DNA of 64,000 bases from Streptomyces luomodiensis (GTDB lineage: Bacteria; Actinomycetota; Actinomycetes; Streptomycetales; Streptomycetaceae): assembly GCF_031679605.1 (NCBI RefSeq), contig NZ_CP117522.1, forward strand, positions 6,076,001 to 6,140,000, read 5' to 3'. Position 1 is the first letter of the stretch, and the number at the start of each line of letters is the position of its first letter. Of this stretch, positions 39,465-47,906 are shown piece after piece. Below the pieces are notes generated by a model, which did not search any database, was not told the origin of the DNA, and saw nothing but the letters and a program-made list of their open reading frames with translations. A program made the position numbers and the translations under genes.

Positions 39465-40442
39465 ATGACGACAGGTCGGCTCGGGCAGCATGCCGCGCCA
39501 CCGAACACGGCCTACGCCGGGCAGGTCGTGCATTTCCCGGACCCCGTCCGGGCCGCCCGACACCCCAAGGGCGTCCGGATGGACGAAAACGGCTTCCCGG
39601 ACTTTTCGCCGTATGCGCGCGCGGCCGCCGAAATCGCCGAGCCTCCGGAGGGGTTCGGCGTGGACGAGCTTCGGCTGACGGACTACGTCTCGGCGAACGC
39701 GGCGCTGCACGCCGCCGGCCACGAGCTGTGGAACGGGTCGTCGTCGGTGGCCACCCCGCACGGCTGGACCTGGCACCATGTGGCCGGCACCCGCCGCCTG
39801 GAGCTGATTCCGGTCGAGGTCAAGGCGTTGCTGCGGCATCACGCCGGGGTCGCGACGGCGCTGGTCGACCAGGAGAAGCGGGGTACGCGCCCGTTGCAGG
39901 AGACCCGGCCGATCCATATCGGTCTGCCGGTGCGGGGTATTTCGGTCACCGAGGAGCAGGTGCTCGGTGTCGAGGAGGACCTCGGTTACCGGCTGCCCGA
40001 GTCCTACCGTGCCTTTCTGAAGGCGGCGGGCGGCTGCGCGCCGGTCGGCACGGCGCTGGACCCGGAGCTGGGGCTGCTGATCGACCAGCCGTTCTTCACG
40101 GTGCGCGACGCGGCGGCGGTCAACGACCTCGTCTATATCAACAAGTGTCTGCGTGACCACTTCACCAAGGACTATCTGGGCGTCTGCTTCGTCCAGGGCG
40201 GTGTGATCGCGGTCAAGGTGAAGGGGGACGCGATCGGCTCGGTGTGGTTCTGCGCGTACGACGACGCGCGGGACCGCGACGGCTGGACGGTCCAGGAGCG
40301 GGTGGAGCGGCTGATGCTGCCGTGCGGCGAGGACTTCGACGCCTTCCTGCTCCGGCTGGCGGGCAATGCGCCGGAGCTGGAGACCGTGGCGAACCTGATG
40401 GTGGACGGCGGATTCGCGTACGCCGTCCCGGTGGAGGGGTGA
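39465..40442 (+). CDS. WHH/HNH-type nuclease domain fused to a SUKH (SMI1/KNR4) domain
   Basis: A 325-aa two-domain protein. The N-terminal half (about 15-135) contains GQVVHFPDPVRAARHPKGV, GFPDFSPYARAAAEI, NGSSSVATPHGWTWHHVAGT (W103-H104-H105) and LIPVEVKALLRHHAG (H125-H126). This is the treble-clef WHH/LHH branch of HNH nucleases seen in polymorphic toxins. The C-terminal half (about 158-320) is SUKH: VTEEQVLGVEEDLGYRLPES, YRAFLKAAGGCAPVG, VNDLVYINKC and FDAFLLRLAGNAPELETVA. Toxin and antidote-type domains are therefore joined in one chain. ATG 39465 follows AGGGGGC. It is divergent from the deaminase gene and six bases ahead of the next gene. Confidence 0.8.
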   Translation: MTTGRLGQHAAPPNTAYAGQVVHFPDPVRAARHPKGVRMDENGFPDFSPYARAAAEIAEPPEGFGVDELRLTDYVSANAALHAAGHELWNGSSSVATPHGWTWHHVAGTRRLELIPVEVKALLRHHAGVATALVDQEKRGTRPLQETRPIHIGLPVRGISVTEEQVLGVEEDLGYRLPESYRAFLKAAGGCAPVGTALDPELGLLIDQPFFTVRDAAAVNDLVYINKCLRDHFTKDYLGVCFVQGGVIAVKVKGDAIGSVWFCAYDDARDRDGWTVQERVERLMLPCGEDFDAFLLRLAGNAPELETVANLMVDGGFAYAVPVEG

Positions 40443-40447
40443 GCGCG

Positions 40448-43294
40448 ATGGTGACCTTCGCACAGGCGCAGGAGCGCGCGGAACTCTGGATCAACGGCGA
40501 TGTGCCGGCCTATCAGCAGCGCGAGGCGCGGGTCCGGGAGTTCGACCTGGGCTTCGTGGTCTGGGCCGAGGACCGCCCGGACGGGCCGGTTTCGGGCCGG
40601 GGGGCCGAGGGCGCGCGGATGGTGATCGCCCGCGACAGCGGTGAGACCACGCTGTGGCCGGGGCTGCCGGTGGGTGAGGTGATCCGCCGTTACGAGGAGC
40701 GGTACGGCACGACCGACGGCACCCGTGACGAGTCCACCAGCGGGCGGCAGCAGCGCATCGACTTGAACGCGACGTCCTTCCTGCTCACTCCGCCGGAGTG
40801 GTTGCTGGAGGCGGCGGACGCGAGGAACCGGCCCGGTCAGGGGTCGGAGGCGGAGTCCGACGGGGAGGCGGCCGATGCTTCCGCGTCGGCTTCGGGCTCG
40901 TCGGCTCCCTCTGCTTCTTCTGCGGGTGTCGCTGATTCGGGCGCTCCGTCCTCCCCTTCTGTCCCTTCTGCCCCTTCTTCCCAGGGGGACGACTGGCCGT
41001 CGGCCGGTGGGGCGCAGGGCCGAGGTGGGGCCGTGGACGACTGGCCGTCCGACGGTGTCGCCCGCCCTCTCGCGGCCGACGGGCCGCAGGACGCCCCGCC
41101 CGTTCCTGGCGCTCCGTCCACGCCTGGCGCCCCGCCCGCGTCCGGTGGGGCGAGCCCGTGGGCCCCGCCCGCGCCGGACGCCGGGACGCCCGCATCGGGC
41201 AGCCCGGCCGGCGGTCCGGCCACGCCCGGCGGCGGTACGCCGTGGGCCGGGACGGACATCAAGGGCGACGATGACGACGACCGTTCGGTCGCCCCGCCCG
41301 CCACGGTCTTCGCCCCGCCGCTGGCGGGCTCCGACGACGAGGACACCCCGGCGCCGGGTGTCCGGCCCGACGCCAAGACCGAGTTGATGTCCGCGGGCAG
41401 TGCGCTGCCGCCCACGGCCATCGCCCCGTCCCTCGACTTCCCGGAGCAGCAGGGCGGGTCCGGTACCGGCACGGGGGCCGGGTCCCGCGCGGGTGACATC
41501 GCGGACGAGGCCACCCACAAGGCGGGCGGCACGACGCCTCCGCCGCCCGGTGCGCCGAGTGCGCCCGGTGCCCGGCCGGGCTCGGACCCGACGCCTCCGC
41601 CCGCGCCGTCCGGCCCCGGTGCGCCCGGTGCTCCGGCCGGGGGGTACGTACCGACACAGCTGGTCTCGCAGCTCAGCCCCGATGACGGCCCTCCTGGCCC
41701 CGCTGGCCCCCCTGGTGCGCCCGGTGCGCCGGGTGCGCCTGGTGGGCAGACGCCGCCTCCGCCGGGTGCGCCGGGCGCGCCTGCCGGTGGGGTGCATGCC
41801 GCCGCGACGATGCTCGCGGGTCCGGGTGGTGCGCCACAGCAGCAGACCCCGCCTCCGGGCGCTCCGCAGCCGCCTGGTCCTCCCGGCCCCCCTGGTGCGC
41901 CTGGTGCGCCGGGTGCTCCTGGTGGTGGGCAGGCGCCGCCTCCGCCGGGTGCGCCGGGTACGCCTGCCGGTGGGGTGCATGCCGCCGCGACGATGCTCGC
42001 GGGTCCGGGTGGACAGCCGGCGCCCGGCGCACCGGGTGCGCCCGGTGGCCCCGGCTATCCGGCCCCGTCCGGCCCGCAGCCGCCTGGCCCACCCGGTGTC
42101 CCCGGTGCGGGTGGTCCGCAGACGCCGCCGCCTCCGCCGGGTGCGGCCGCACCCCCGTATCCGGGACCCGCCGGCGCGCCGGGCGCGCCGGGTGCTCCCG
42201 GTATGCCTCCGCCCTCCGGTGCTCCCGTCCAGGGGGTCGCGCCGCCCGGGGGTATGCCCGCGCCGGGGATGGCGCCGCCGCCCGGCTACGCGTATCCGCC
42301 GCCGCCCCCGAATCAGCCGACCGTGGGGCCCGGCTATATGGCGGTGCTGCGCTACCGTGCGCCGGACGGCTCCGAGCAGCAGCTCATCCGCCGTTCGGCG
42401 CCCGGCACCCCGCATCCGGAGTGGCAGATCCTGCATGAGCTGCGGGCGATGAACGTGCCGCCGCAGCAGGTGCTGGAGCTCCACACCGAGCTGGAGTCCT
42501 GTGATCTGCCGGGTGGTTACTGCGCCCGGATGATCCGGGAGAGCTGGCCGCAGGTGCGGATCAGTCACACCGCTCCGTACGGGCGTGATCACGCCACCCG
42601 TCAGCAGGGTGTGCGTCATCTGCTGGAGCACCAGGACGAGTTGGCCCAGGTGGCGGACGGCCCGGCCCGTCCGGGGCCGAACCGGGTGCCGCTGCCGCAC
42701 CCCAGTCAGGTGCAGCCGATTCCGCCGGTGCCGCCGGAGGGGCTGGCGCATGAGCTGGGCCAGGCGTTCGGGCCGCAGGGCATCTTCCGCTTCGATCAGC
42801 GCGCGGTGTCGCGGATGGGTGTTCCGGACGTGGTGGCGCAGACGCTGGTGTGGGCGGGGCTGCCGGCCGACTTCGGTCCGTTCTTCTGGGCGCAGGCCCA
42901 GCCGGGCCGCCCGGTGCCGACGCTCGCGGAGCTGGCGGCGGAGCGCGGGGTGCAGCCCGCGCCGGACGCGGGTTCGTACCTGGTCATGGGCAATGACTTC
43001 GGCCGTCAGCTGTGTGTGCAGTACGGCACGGCGAACATCGTGGCGGTGCCGTTGGAGGCGGCGCCCCAGCCGGTGCCGCCGCAGTTCGTGAACACCGGGC
43101 TGCCGGAGTTCGTGCGGTGCATGGCGCTGCTGGGCCGGATGTGGCGGCTGCGCTACGGGCTGACGCCGGAGCAGGCGGGCCGTTGGACGGTGGACTTCCA
43201 GGCGCAGCTGGCGGGTCTGGACCCGGCGGCGCTGTCCGCTCCGGACAACTGGTGGGCGGTGCTGCTGGAGCAGATGTGGGACGGCCTGCTCTGA
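40448..43294 (+). CDS. Immunity-like / collagen-like linker / deaminase / SUKH-4 fusion protein
   Basis: A 948-aa multidomain protein. Residues 1-80 (AELWINGDVPAYQQREARVR, EFDLGFVVWAEDRP, WPGLPVGEVIRRYEE) resemble small YrhB/Imm35-type immunity domains. Residues about 120-625 are a Pro/Gly/Ala linker with collagen-like Gly-x-y runs (GPPGPPGAPGAPGAPGGG) and a duplicated block containing AGGVHAAATMLAGPGG. Residues about 630-720 are a deaminase-type domain: HTELESC (H679, E681, C685) and GGYC (C692), then ISHTAPYGRDHATR. Residues about 779-948 are SUKH-4 (PDNWWAVLLEQMWDGLL at the end). ATG 40448 is eight bases after GGAGGGG; GTG 40439 overlaps the previous stop. Confidence 0.78.
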   Translation: MVTFAQAQERAELWINGDVPAYQQREARVREFDLGFVVWAEDRPDGPVSGRGAEGARMVIARDSGETTLWPGLPVGEVIRRYEERYGTTDGTRDESTSGRQQRIDLNATSFLLTPPEWLLEAADARNRPGQGSEAESDGEAADASASASGSSAPSASSAGVADSGAPSSPSVPSAPSSQGDDWPSAGGAQGRGGAVDDWPSDGVARPLAADGPQDAPPVPGAPSTPGAPPASGGASPWAPPAPDAGTPASGSPAGGPATPGGGTPWAGTDIKGDDDDDRSVAPPATVFAPPLAGSDDEDTPAPGVRPDAKTELMSAGSALPPTAIAPSLDFPEQQGGSGTGTGAGSRAGDIADEATHKAGGTTPPPPGAPSAPGARPGSDPTPPPAPSGPGAPGAPAGGYVPTQLVSQLSPDDGPPGPAGPPGAPGAPGAPGGQTPPPPGAPGAPAGGVHAAATMLAGPGGAPQQQTPPPGAPQPPGPPGPPGAPGAPGAPGGGQAPPPPGAPGTPAGGVHAAATMLAGPGGQPAPGAPGAPGGPGYPAPSGPQPPGPPGVPGAGGPQTPPPPPGAAAPPYPGPAGAPGAPGAPGMPPPSGAPVQGVAPPGGMPAPGMAPPPGYAYPPPPPNQPTVGPGYMAVLRYRAPDGSEQQLIRRSAPGTPHPEWQILHELRAMNVPPQQVLELHTELESCDLPGGYCARMIRESWPQVRISHTAPYGRDHATRQQGVRHLLEHQDELAQVADGPARPGPNRVPLPHPSQVQPIPPVPPEGLAHELGQAFGPQGIFRFDQRAVSRMGVPDVVAQTLVWAGLPADFGPFFWAQAQPGRPVPTLAELAAERGVQPAPDAGSYLVMGNDFGRQLCVQYGTANIVAVPLEAAPQPVPPQFVNTGLPEFVRCMALLGRMWRLRYGLTPEQAGRWTVDFQAQLAGLDPAALSAPDNWWAVLLEQMWDGLL

Positions 43295-43354
43295 CCTGTC
43301 CGATCTGAGCCTGTCCGCTCTTGTCCGGTCTGAGCCTGCGAACGAACGGCGATT

Positions 43355-43390
43355 GAGGCGCCCGACCCCCGTGACGGGGGCGGGCGCCTC
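43355..43390 (+). terminator. Terminator after the SUKH-4 fusion gene
   Basis: Ten plus six base pairs (GAGGCGCCCG and CCCCCG with their complements), one bulged A and a 3-base TGA loop, followed by GTCGTTGTTG. Confidence 0.88.
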
Positions 43391-43518
43391 GTCGTTGTTG
43401 TCACCGGTGGCGGTCCCGCCCGGGGATATGGGCGGAGTGTCGCGTTATGGGGGATGAGGGCCATCTACAAAGATGAGCGCCGAAGCGCGTTGCATACCGG
43501 ACAAAAGGGGTTCGAAGG

Positions 43519-44439
43519 ATGGGCGCATCGGTGTCACCTCATGGCTTCACCATCGTCGGCGGGCGGGGTCGTGGCTACCGTCCCGCGCAGGTCGACCACT
43601 ATGTGGCCGAGCTGTCCGAGGCGCGGGACGCGGCGTGGGAGCGTGCCGCGCGCCTCACCGTGCTGGCCAATGAGCTGACCGCCGAGGCGGAGCGGCTGCG
43701 CGAGGTGATCGCCCAACTGGCCCCCCAGACCTATGAGTCGCTCGGCGACCGGGCCCAGCTGATCCTGATGGCGGCCGAGGAGGAGGTCGTCTGTCTGCGG
43801 GCGGCGGCCGAGGCGTCGGCGCAGGAGGAGTGGGAGGCCGCGCAGACCGCGGCCCGTGCGGTGCGGGACGCCGCCCGTGACGAGGCCGAACAGATCCGCG
43901 AGGCCGCCGAGGCGGCGGCGCGCGTCATCGTGGAGTCGGCCCAGGTGGACGTGGACGAGTTGCGGTCCGCGTCGCGTCAGGACGCCAAGGAGTGGCGGAG
44001 CCAGGCGCTCGCGGAGCTGAAGGAGATGCATCAGCGCGTCGCCGGGATCCTGGCCGAGCAGGAGCGGGAGCACGCCGAGCGCTGGGAGGCGGCGGGCCGG
44101 GAGATGGCCGAGCGGGACAACGCGATGACGGCCCGGCTGGCCCAGTTGGAGGAGTACGCCCAGGCGACGCTCGCCGACGCCAAGCGGGAGTACGGGATGG
44201 CCGAGCAGGCCGCGCGGCTGCGGAAGGAGGACGCGCAGGCGCAGGCGGCGGAGATCATCGCGCAGGCGCGGGCCCGGGAGGAGCGTCTGGCGCGGGAGAC
44301 GGAGCGGACGCTGCGTGAGCATGTGGAGCGGCGTGAGGAGCTCAGGGCGCATCTGGAACATGTGCGGGGCAGCCTGGCGGCACTGACCGGCAAGCCGGTG
44401 TCGGAGGACGCGGCGGCCACACAGCGCACCGACCCCTGA
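43519..44439 (+). CDS. Coiled-coil cytoskeletal-type protein (often called cellulose-binding protein)
   Basis: A 306-aa, almost wholly helical protein. A short N-terminal part (GFTIVGGRGRGYRPAQVDHYV) resembles the DivIVA N-terminal segment. Long heptad-rich coiled coil follows with many Ala, Glu and Arg (AAEASAQEEWEAAQTAARAV, RDEAEQIREAAEAAARVIVE, LRKEDAQAQAAEIIAQAR). The C terminus is short and polar. Related Streptomyces proteins are annotated as cellulose-binding by descent from AbpS, but a structural role at the cell pole or envelope (DivIVA, Scy, FilP type) is as likely. AAAGGGG lies eight bases before ATG 43519. Confidence 0.75.
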   Translation: MGASVSPHGFTIVGGRGRGYRPAQVDHYVAELSEARDAAWERAARLTVLANELTAEAERLREVIAQLAPQTYESLGDRAQLILMAAEEEVVCLRAAAEASAQEEWEAAQTAARAVRDAARDEAEQIREAAEAAARVIVESAQVDVDELRSASRQDAKEWRSQALAELKEMHQRVAGILAEQEREHAERWEAAGREMAERDNAMTARLAQLEEYAQATLADAKREYGMAEQAARLRKEDAQAQAAEIIAQARAREERLARETERTLREHVERREELRAHLEHVRGSLAALTGKPVSEDAAATQRTDP

Positions 44440-45003
44440 GCGCACCCGGCCTCCGCCGCCGGGTTCAGGGACCGTTCGGCGGCAAGGGCGCGGGGTCGGC
44501 TTCGGGCGTCGGGTTCACGGACCGCCCGATCTCCGGGGTGCGGCCGCCGCCCGGCTTCGGGGTCGCCTGATGTCGGGGCTACCGGCCTTGGGGCTTGGCC
44601 GCCGCCTGGTTTCGGGCTGGCCCGGCTGCAAGGGGTAGGTCGGCTTCGGGGTCGCCTGGCCGTCAGGGTTCGGCCGCCCGTCCCGTTCGGGCCCACCCGG
44701 CTTGCGGGGTTCGGCCCCGCCCGGCCTCCGGGTCGCCCGGCCTCCGTGACTTGGCCGCCCGCCCGGTTTCAGGGCCGCCCGGCGTCAAACACGCGGCTGC
44801 TGCCCGGTTTCCGGCCGCCCGGTTTCAGGGCCGCCCGGTCTTCATGGTTCGGTGTTGCCCTGTTCGGGGCGCCTGGTTTCCGGCCCACCGGCTTCCCGGG
44901 TGCGGCCGCCGCCCGGCTTCGGGTGGGGGCCGCTGCGTTTCAGGGCCCCTTGGCCTCAAACGCGCGGGCGCCGCCTCGTTTCGGGGGCACCGGCTCGGTG
45001 TTG
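44440..45003. repeat. 564-bp intergenic region of degenerate Pro-codon-like GC repeats
   Basis: The gap between two converging genes is made of imperfect copies of blocks such as GCCGCCCGGTTTCAGGGC, GGCTTCGGGGTCGCC and GGTTTCCGGCC, at spacings of about 25-50 bp. The best-preserved pair is CGCCCGGTTTCAGGGCCGCC, at about 44771 and again about 44816. No frame gives a plausible protein. It resembles the other two repeat-filled gaps in the window in style but not in unit. Confidence 0.75.
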
Positions 45004-46590
45004 TCAGGATTCCGGCTCGGTCTCCGCTTCCGTGCGGATCGGGAAGCGGCGCGGGGCCAGGAAGACCAGGGCCAGCAGGGCCAGTAGGGCGGCGGTCGCC
45101 GAGCCCAGGTAGACGTGGTCGACGGCGGTGTCCACGGCGCGCCGCAGGTAGTCGGCGGCCTGGTCGGTGAGGGTGCCGGGGTGTTCCAGGGCGCGGGAGA
45201 TCGAGTCCAGGTCGTCGGGCAGTCCGGGCCGGATGGCGTCGGGGGCGTCGGTGAGCCGGGTGGCCAGGGCGGCGTTGGCGATGGCGCCGAAGAGGGCCGC
45301 GCCGACGCTTTGGCCGACCTGGCGGCAGAAGAGGATGGAGGCGGTGGCGGTGCCGCGTTCGGCCCATTCGACGGATGACTGCACCCCGATGATCAGCGGC
45401 AGCTGGAAGAGTCCGAGGGCGCCCCCGAGCAGCAGCATGATCAGCGCGGGCTGCCAGGCGGCGCCCGGGTAGGGGAGGAACGGGAAGGCGGCCAGGATCA
45501 GCGTGGCGGCCGTCATACCGGTGATGGCGCAGCGCCGGAAGCCGACGCGGTTGTAGACGCGGCTGCTGAGCGCGGCCGCGATCGGCCAGCTCAGCGTCAT
45601 CGTGGACAGGACGAATCCGGCCGGTATCGGTCCGAGTCCCAGCACCGACTGGGCGTAGGTGGGCAGGAAGACGGTCGGGGCGATCATCAGCAGGCCGAGC
45701 GCGCCGAAGGCGAGGTTGACCGCCGAGATCGTGCGGCGGCGCCAGACCCAGCCGGGGATGATCGGTTCGGCGGCGCGCCGTTCGATCCATACGGTCGCCG
45801 CGGCGCAGACCGCGGTGGCGCCGAGCAGGGCCAGTGACGGGGCGGACAGCCAGCTCCAGGCGACTCCGCCCTGGACGAGGGCGGTCAGCAGCAGTCCGCC
45901 GCTGAGGAATACGCCCAGCGCCCCGGCCCAGTCGACCTTCGGGCGGCCGTTCCGGTGCCGTCGTGGTTCGTGCAGGTGGCGGGCGATCAGGGCGAGCGCC
46001 AGGGCGCCGACCGGCAGGTTGATGAGGAAGATCCAGCGCCAGTCGGCGTATCCGGCGAGCACTCCGCCGATCGCGGGACCGGCCACGGAGGAGAGTGCCC
46101 AGACGGAGGAGAGCCTGGCCTGGATCTTCGGGCGTTCCTTGAGCGGGTAGAGGTCGGCGGCGATGACCTGGATGGTGCCCTGGAGCGCCCCGCCGCCCAG
46201 CCCCTGGACGATCCGGGAGGCGATGAGGGTGCCCATGTTCCAGGCGCCGGCGCACAGCAGCGAGCCGATGAGGAAGACCACGATGCCCGCGAGCAGGATG
46301 GGTTTGCGGCCGAAGGTGTCGGAGAGCTTGCCGTACAGCGGCAGGGAGACGGTGACGGCGAGCAGATAGCCGGAGAAGAGCCAGGAGAAGACGGAGAAGC
46401 CGCCGAGGTCGCCGACGATCTGCGGTACGGCGGTGGAGATGATGGTCGAGTCGAGCGCGGTGAGCGCCATGCCGAGCATCAGGGCGGCGGCGACGGGGCG
46501 GCGGCCGCGGGGGGCGGGGGACTCGGGGGTCGGCTGGGGTGCGGATGGCCTGGGGTCCGCGTCCATCGGCCGTCGTGCGGTGCCGCCCAC
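45004..46590 (-). CDS. MFS multidrug exporter, DHA2 family (EmrB/QacA-like)
   Basis: A 528-aa proton-driven efflux pump with about 14 membrane spans. Signs of DHA2 are ALDSTIISTAVPQIVGDLGG (motif D1), GKLSDTFGRKPILLAG (motif A), ASRIVQGLGGGALQG (motif B), SSVAGPAIGGVLAGYADWRW (motif C) and FLINLPVGALALAL. The C-terminal half has CRQVGQSVGAALFGAI. GTG 46590 is favoured because GAAGGGAG lies upstream; an ATG at 46566 and a far-upstream GTG at 46710 are alternatives. Substrate unknown. Its promoter region contains a 20-bp-period repeat. Confidence 0.9.
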   Translation of the reverse strand: MGGTARRPMDADPRPSAPQPTPESPAPRGRRPVAAALMLGMALTALDSTIISTAVPQIVGDLGGFSVFSWLFSGYLLAVTVSLPLYGKLSDTFGRKPILLAGIVVFLIGSLLCAGAWNMGTLIASRIVQGLGGGALQGTIQVIAADLYPLKERPKIQARLSSVWALSSVAGPAIGGVLAGYADWRWIFLINLPVGALALALIARHLHEPRRHRNGRPKVDWAGALGVFLSGGLLLTALVQGGVAWSWLSAPSLALLGATAVCAAATVWIERRAAEPIIPGWVWRRRTISAVNLAFGALGLLMIAPTVFLPTYAQSVLGLGPIPAGFVLSTMTLSWPIAAALSSRVYNRVGFRRCAITGMTAATLILAAFPFLPYPGAAWQPALIMLLLGGALGLFQLPLIIGVQSSVEWAERGTATASILFCRQVGQSVGAALFGAIANAALATRLTDAPDAIRPGLPDDLDSISRALEHPGTLTDQAADYLRRAVDTAVDHVYLGSATAALLALLALVFLAPRRFPIRTEAETEPES

Positions 46591-47117
46591 GGTGGCGCGC
46601 TCCCTTCGCCGGTCGGCGCCGGCACGTGTTCGCGATGCTGCTACGACGATGCTTGTGCGGTGCGCACGGTGCATGTGCCGCGGTGCGCACAGTGCTTGTG
46701 CGGCGCCCACAGTGCTCGTGCGGTGTGACGATATTCGTGTTGTCCGACGATCCTTGTACGACCCACGATTCCATGCCGGGCCGGGGCGGGGGAAGAACGC
46801 ATCCGGGCTGCCCAGACCGCCCGTATCGGTCCTGAGGTGACGGAAGGGTCCGGGATCGGCCCTTAGGTCCGGTCAGCCTTGAGGCTTACTCCCCTAGGGG
46901 ATGGCCACCCCGTACTCCTACCCCCGGTTCGTCCCGGCGGATGAGGAGCCCGCCGTGCCCGCTTCATAGGGTTGCTACGGGCTGCGCGACCGAGGGGGTG
47001 GGGCCGGCCCTACCGCGGAGAGGGAGCCTTCCCCATCGCGGAGGTTCCCGGATCGGGTCAGGATGAAAGCCACGATCGGGAACCGAGATCGCCGATCGGA
47101 CACGAAGGAGAACGACC
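46591..47117. other. 527-bp divergent promoter region (MFS exporter / ABC transporter)
   Basis: Besides the repeat at 46649-46730, it contains the perfect palindrome CCCCTAGGGG (46891-46900) about 220 bp before the ABC gene. An AAGGAG ribosome-binding site lies at the ABC start. No gene is seen. Confidence 0.6.
46649..46730. repeat. Degenerate tandem repeat of about 20 bp upstream of the MFS gene
   Basis: Four units of 20, 23, 20 and 19 bp share GTGC-x-TGTGC-x-G and palindromic GTGCGCAC-like cores. They lie 59-140 bp upstream of the exporter start, a position suiting cooperative operator binding. Confidence 0.6.
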
Positions 47118-47906
47118 GTGACAACGGCTGTATCGATTCCCAAGACCGGGGGCAGCGGAGGACATACGGCCGTCGCCGCCCGCGCACGCCAGGTCGTCAA
47201 GGCGTACGGCTCCGGTGAGACCCGGGTGGTCGCGCTGGACCATGTGGACGTGGACATCGCTCGCGGGCGGTTCACCGCGATCATGGGCCCGTCCGGCTCC
47301 GGCAAGTCGACCCTGATGCACTGCCTGGCGGGTCTGGACACCGTCAGCTCCGGACAGATCTTCATCGACGAGACCGAGATCACCGGGCTGAAGGACAAGA
47401 AGCTCACCAAGCTGCGCCGGGACCGGATCGGCTTCATCTTCCAGGCGTTCAACCTGCTGCCGACGCTCAGCGCGATCGAGAACATCACGCTGCCGATGGA
47501 CATCGCGGGCCGTAAGCCCGAGCGGGCCTGGCTGGACCGGGTGGTGGAGACCGTCGGCCTGGTCGACCGGCTCAAGCACCGTCCCAGCCAGCTCTCCGGC
47601 GGTCAGCAGCAGCGCGTCGCGGTGGCCCGCGCGCTGGCCGCCCGCCCCGAGATCATCTTCGGTGACGAGCCGACCGGGAACCTGGACTCGCGGGCCGGCG
47701 CCGAGGTGCTGGGCTTCCTCAAGCGGTCCGTGGACGAGCTGGGCCAGACGATCGTGATGGTCACCCATGACCCGGTCGCCGCCTCCTACGCCAACCGTGT
47801 GCTGTACCTGGCCGATGGCCGGATCGTCGACGAGATGGACAACCCGACGGCCGATCTGGTGCTGGAGCGCATGAAGAGCTTTGACGCGCGTGGACGGGTG
47901 TCATGA
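47118..47906 (+). CDS. ABC transporter ATP-binding protein (MacB/LolD type)
   Basis: A 262-aa ATPase partner of an FtsX-like permease. Walker A is GPSGSGKST, the Q-loop segment is GFIFQAFNLLPTLSAIENI, the signature is LSGGQQQRVAVARAL, Walker B is IIFGDEPTGNLDS and the H-loop is VTHDPVAASYANRVLYLADG. The FQAFNLLPTL and EPTGNLDS forms are typical of the MacB/LolD subgroup that moves lipoproteins, peptides or signals outward rather than importing nutrients. GTG 47118 has AAGGAG upstream. It overlaps the permease gene by ATGA. Confidence 0.93.
   Translation: MTTAVSIPKTGGSGGHTAVAARARQVVKAYGSGETRVVALDHVDVDIARGRFTAIMGPSGSGKSTLMHCLAGLDTVSSGQIFIDETEITGLKDKKLTKLRRDRIGFIFQAFNLLPTLSAIENITLPMDIAGRKPERAWLDRVVETVGLVDRLKHRPSQLSGGQQQRVAVARALAARPEIIFGDEPTGNLDSRAGAEVLGFLKRSVDELGQTIVMVTHDPVAASYANRVLYLADGRIVDEMDNPTADLVLERMKSFDARGRVS

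Noticed and set aside
40172..42751. An 859-codon minus-strand open frame, Arg/Gly-rich
   Set aside because: Antisense to the Pro/Gly linker of the SUKH-4 fusion; no family motif.
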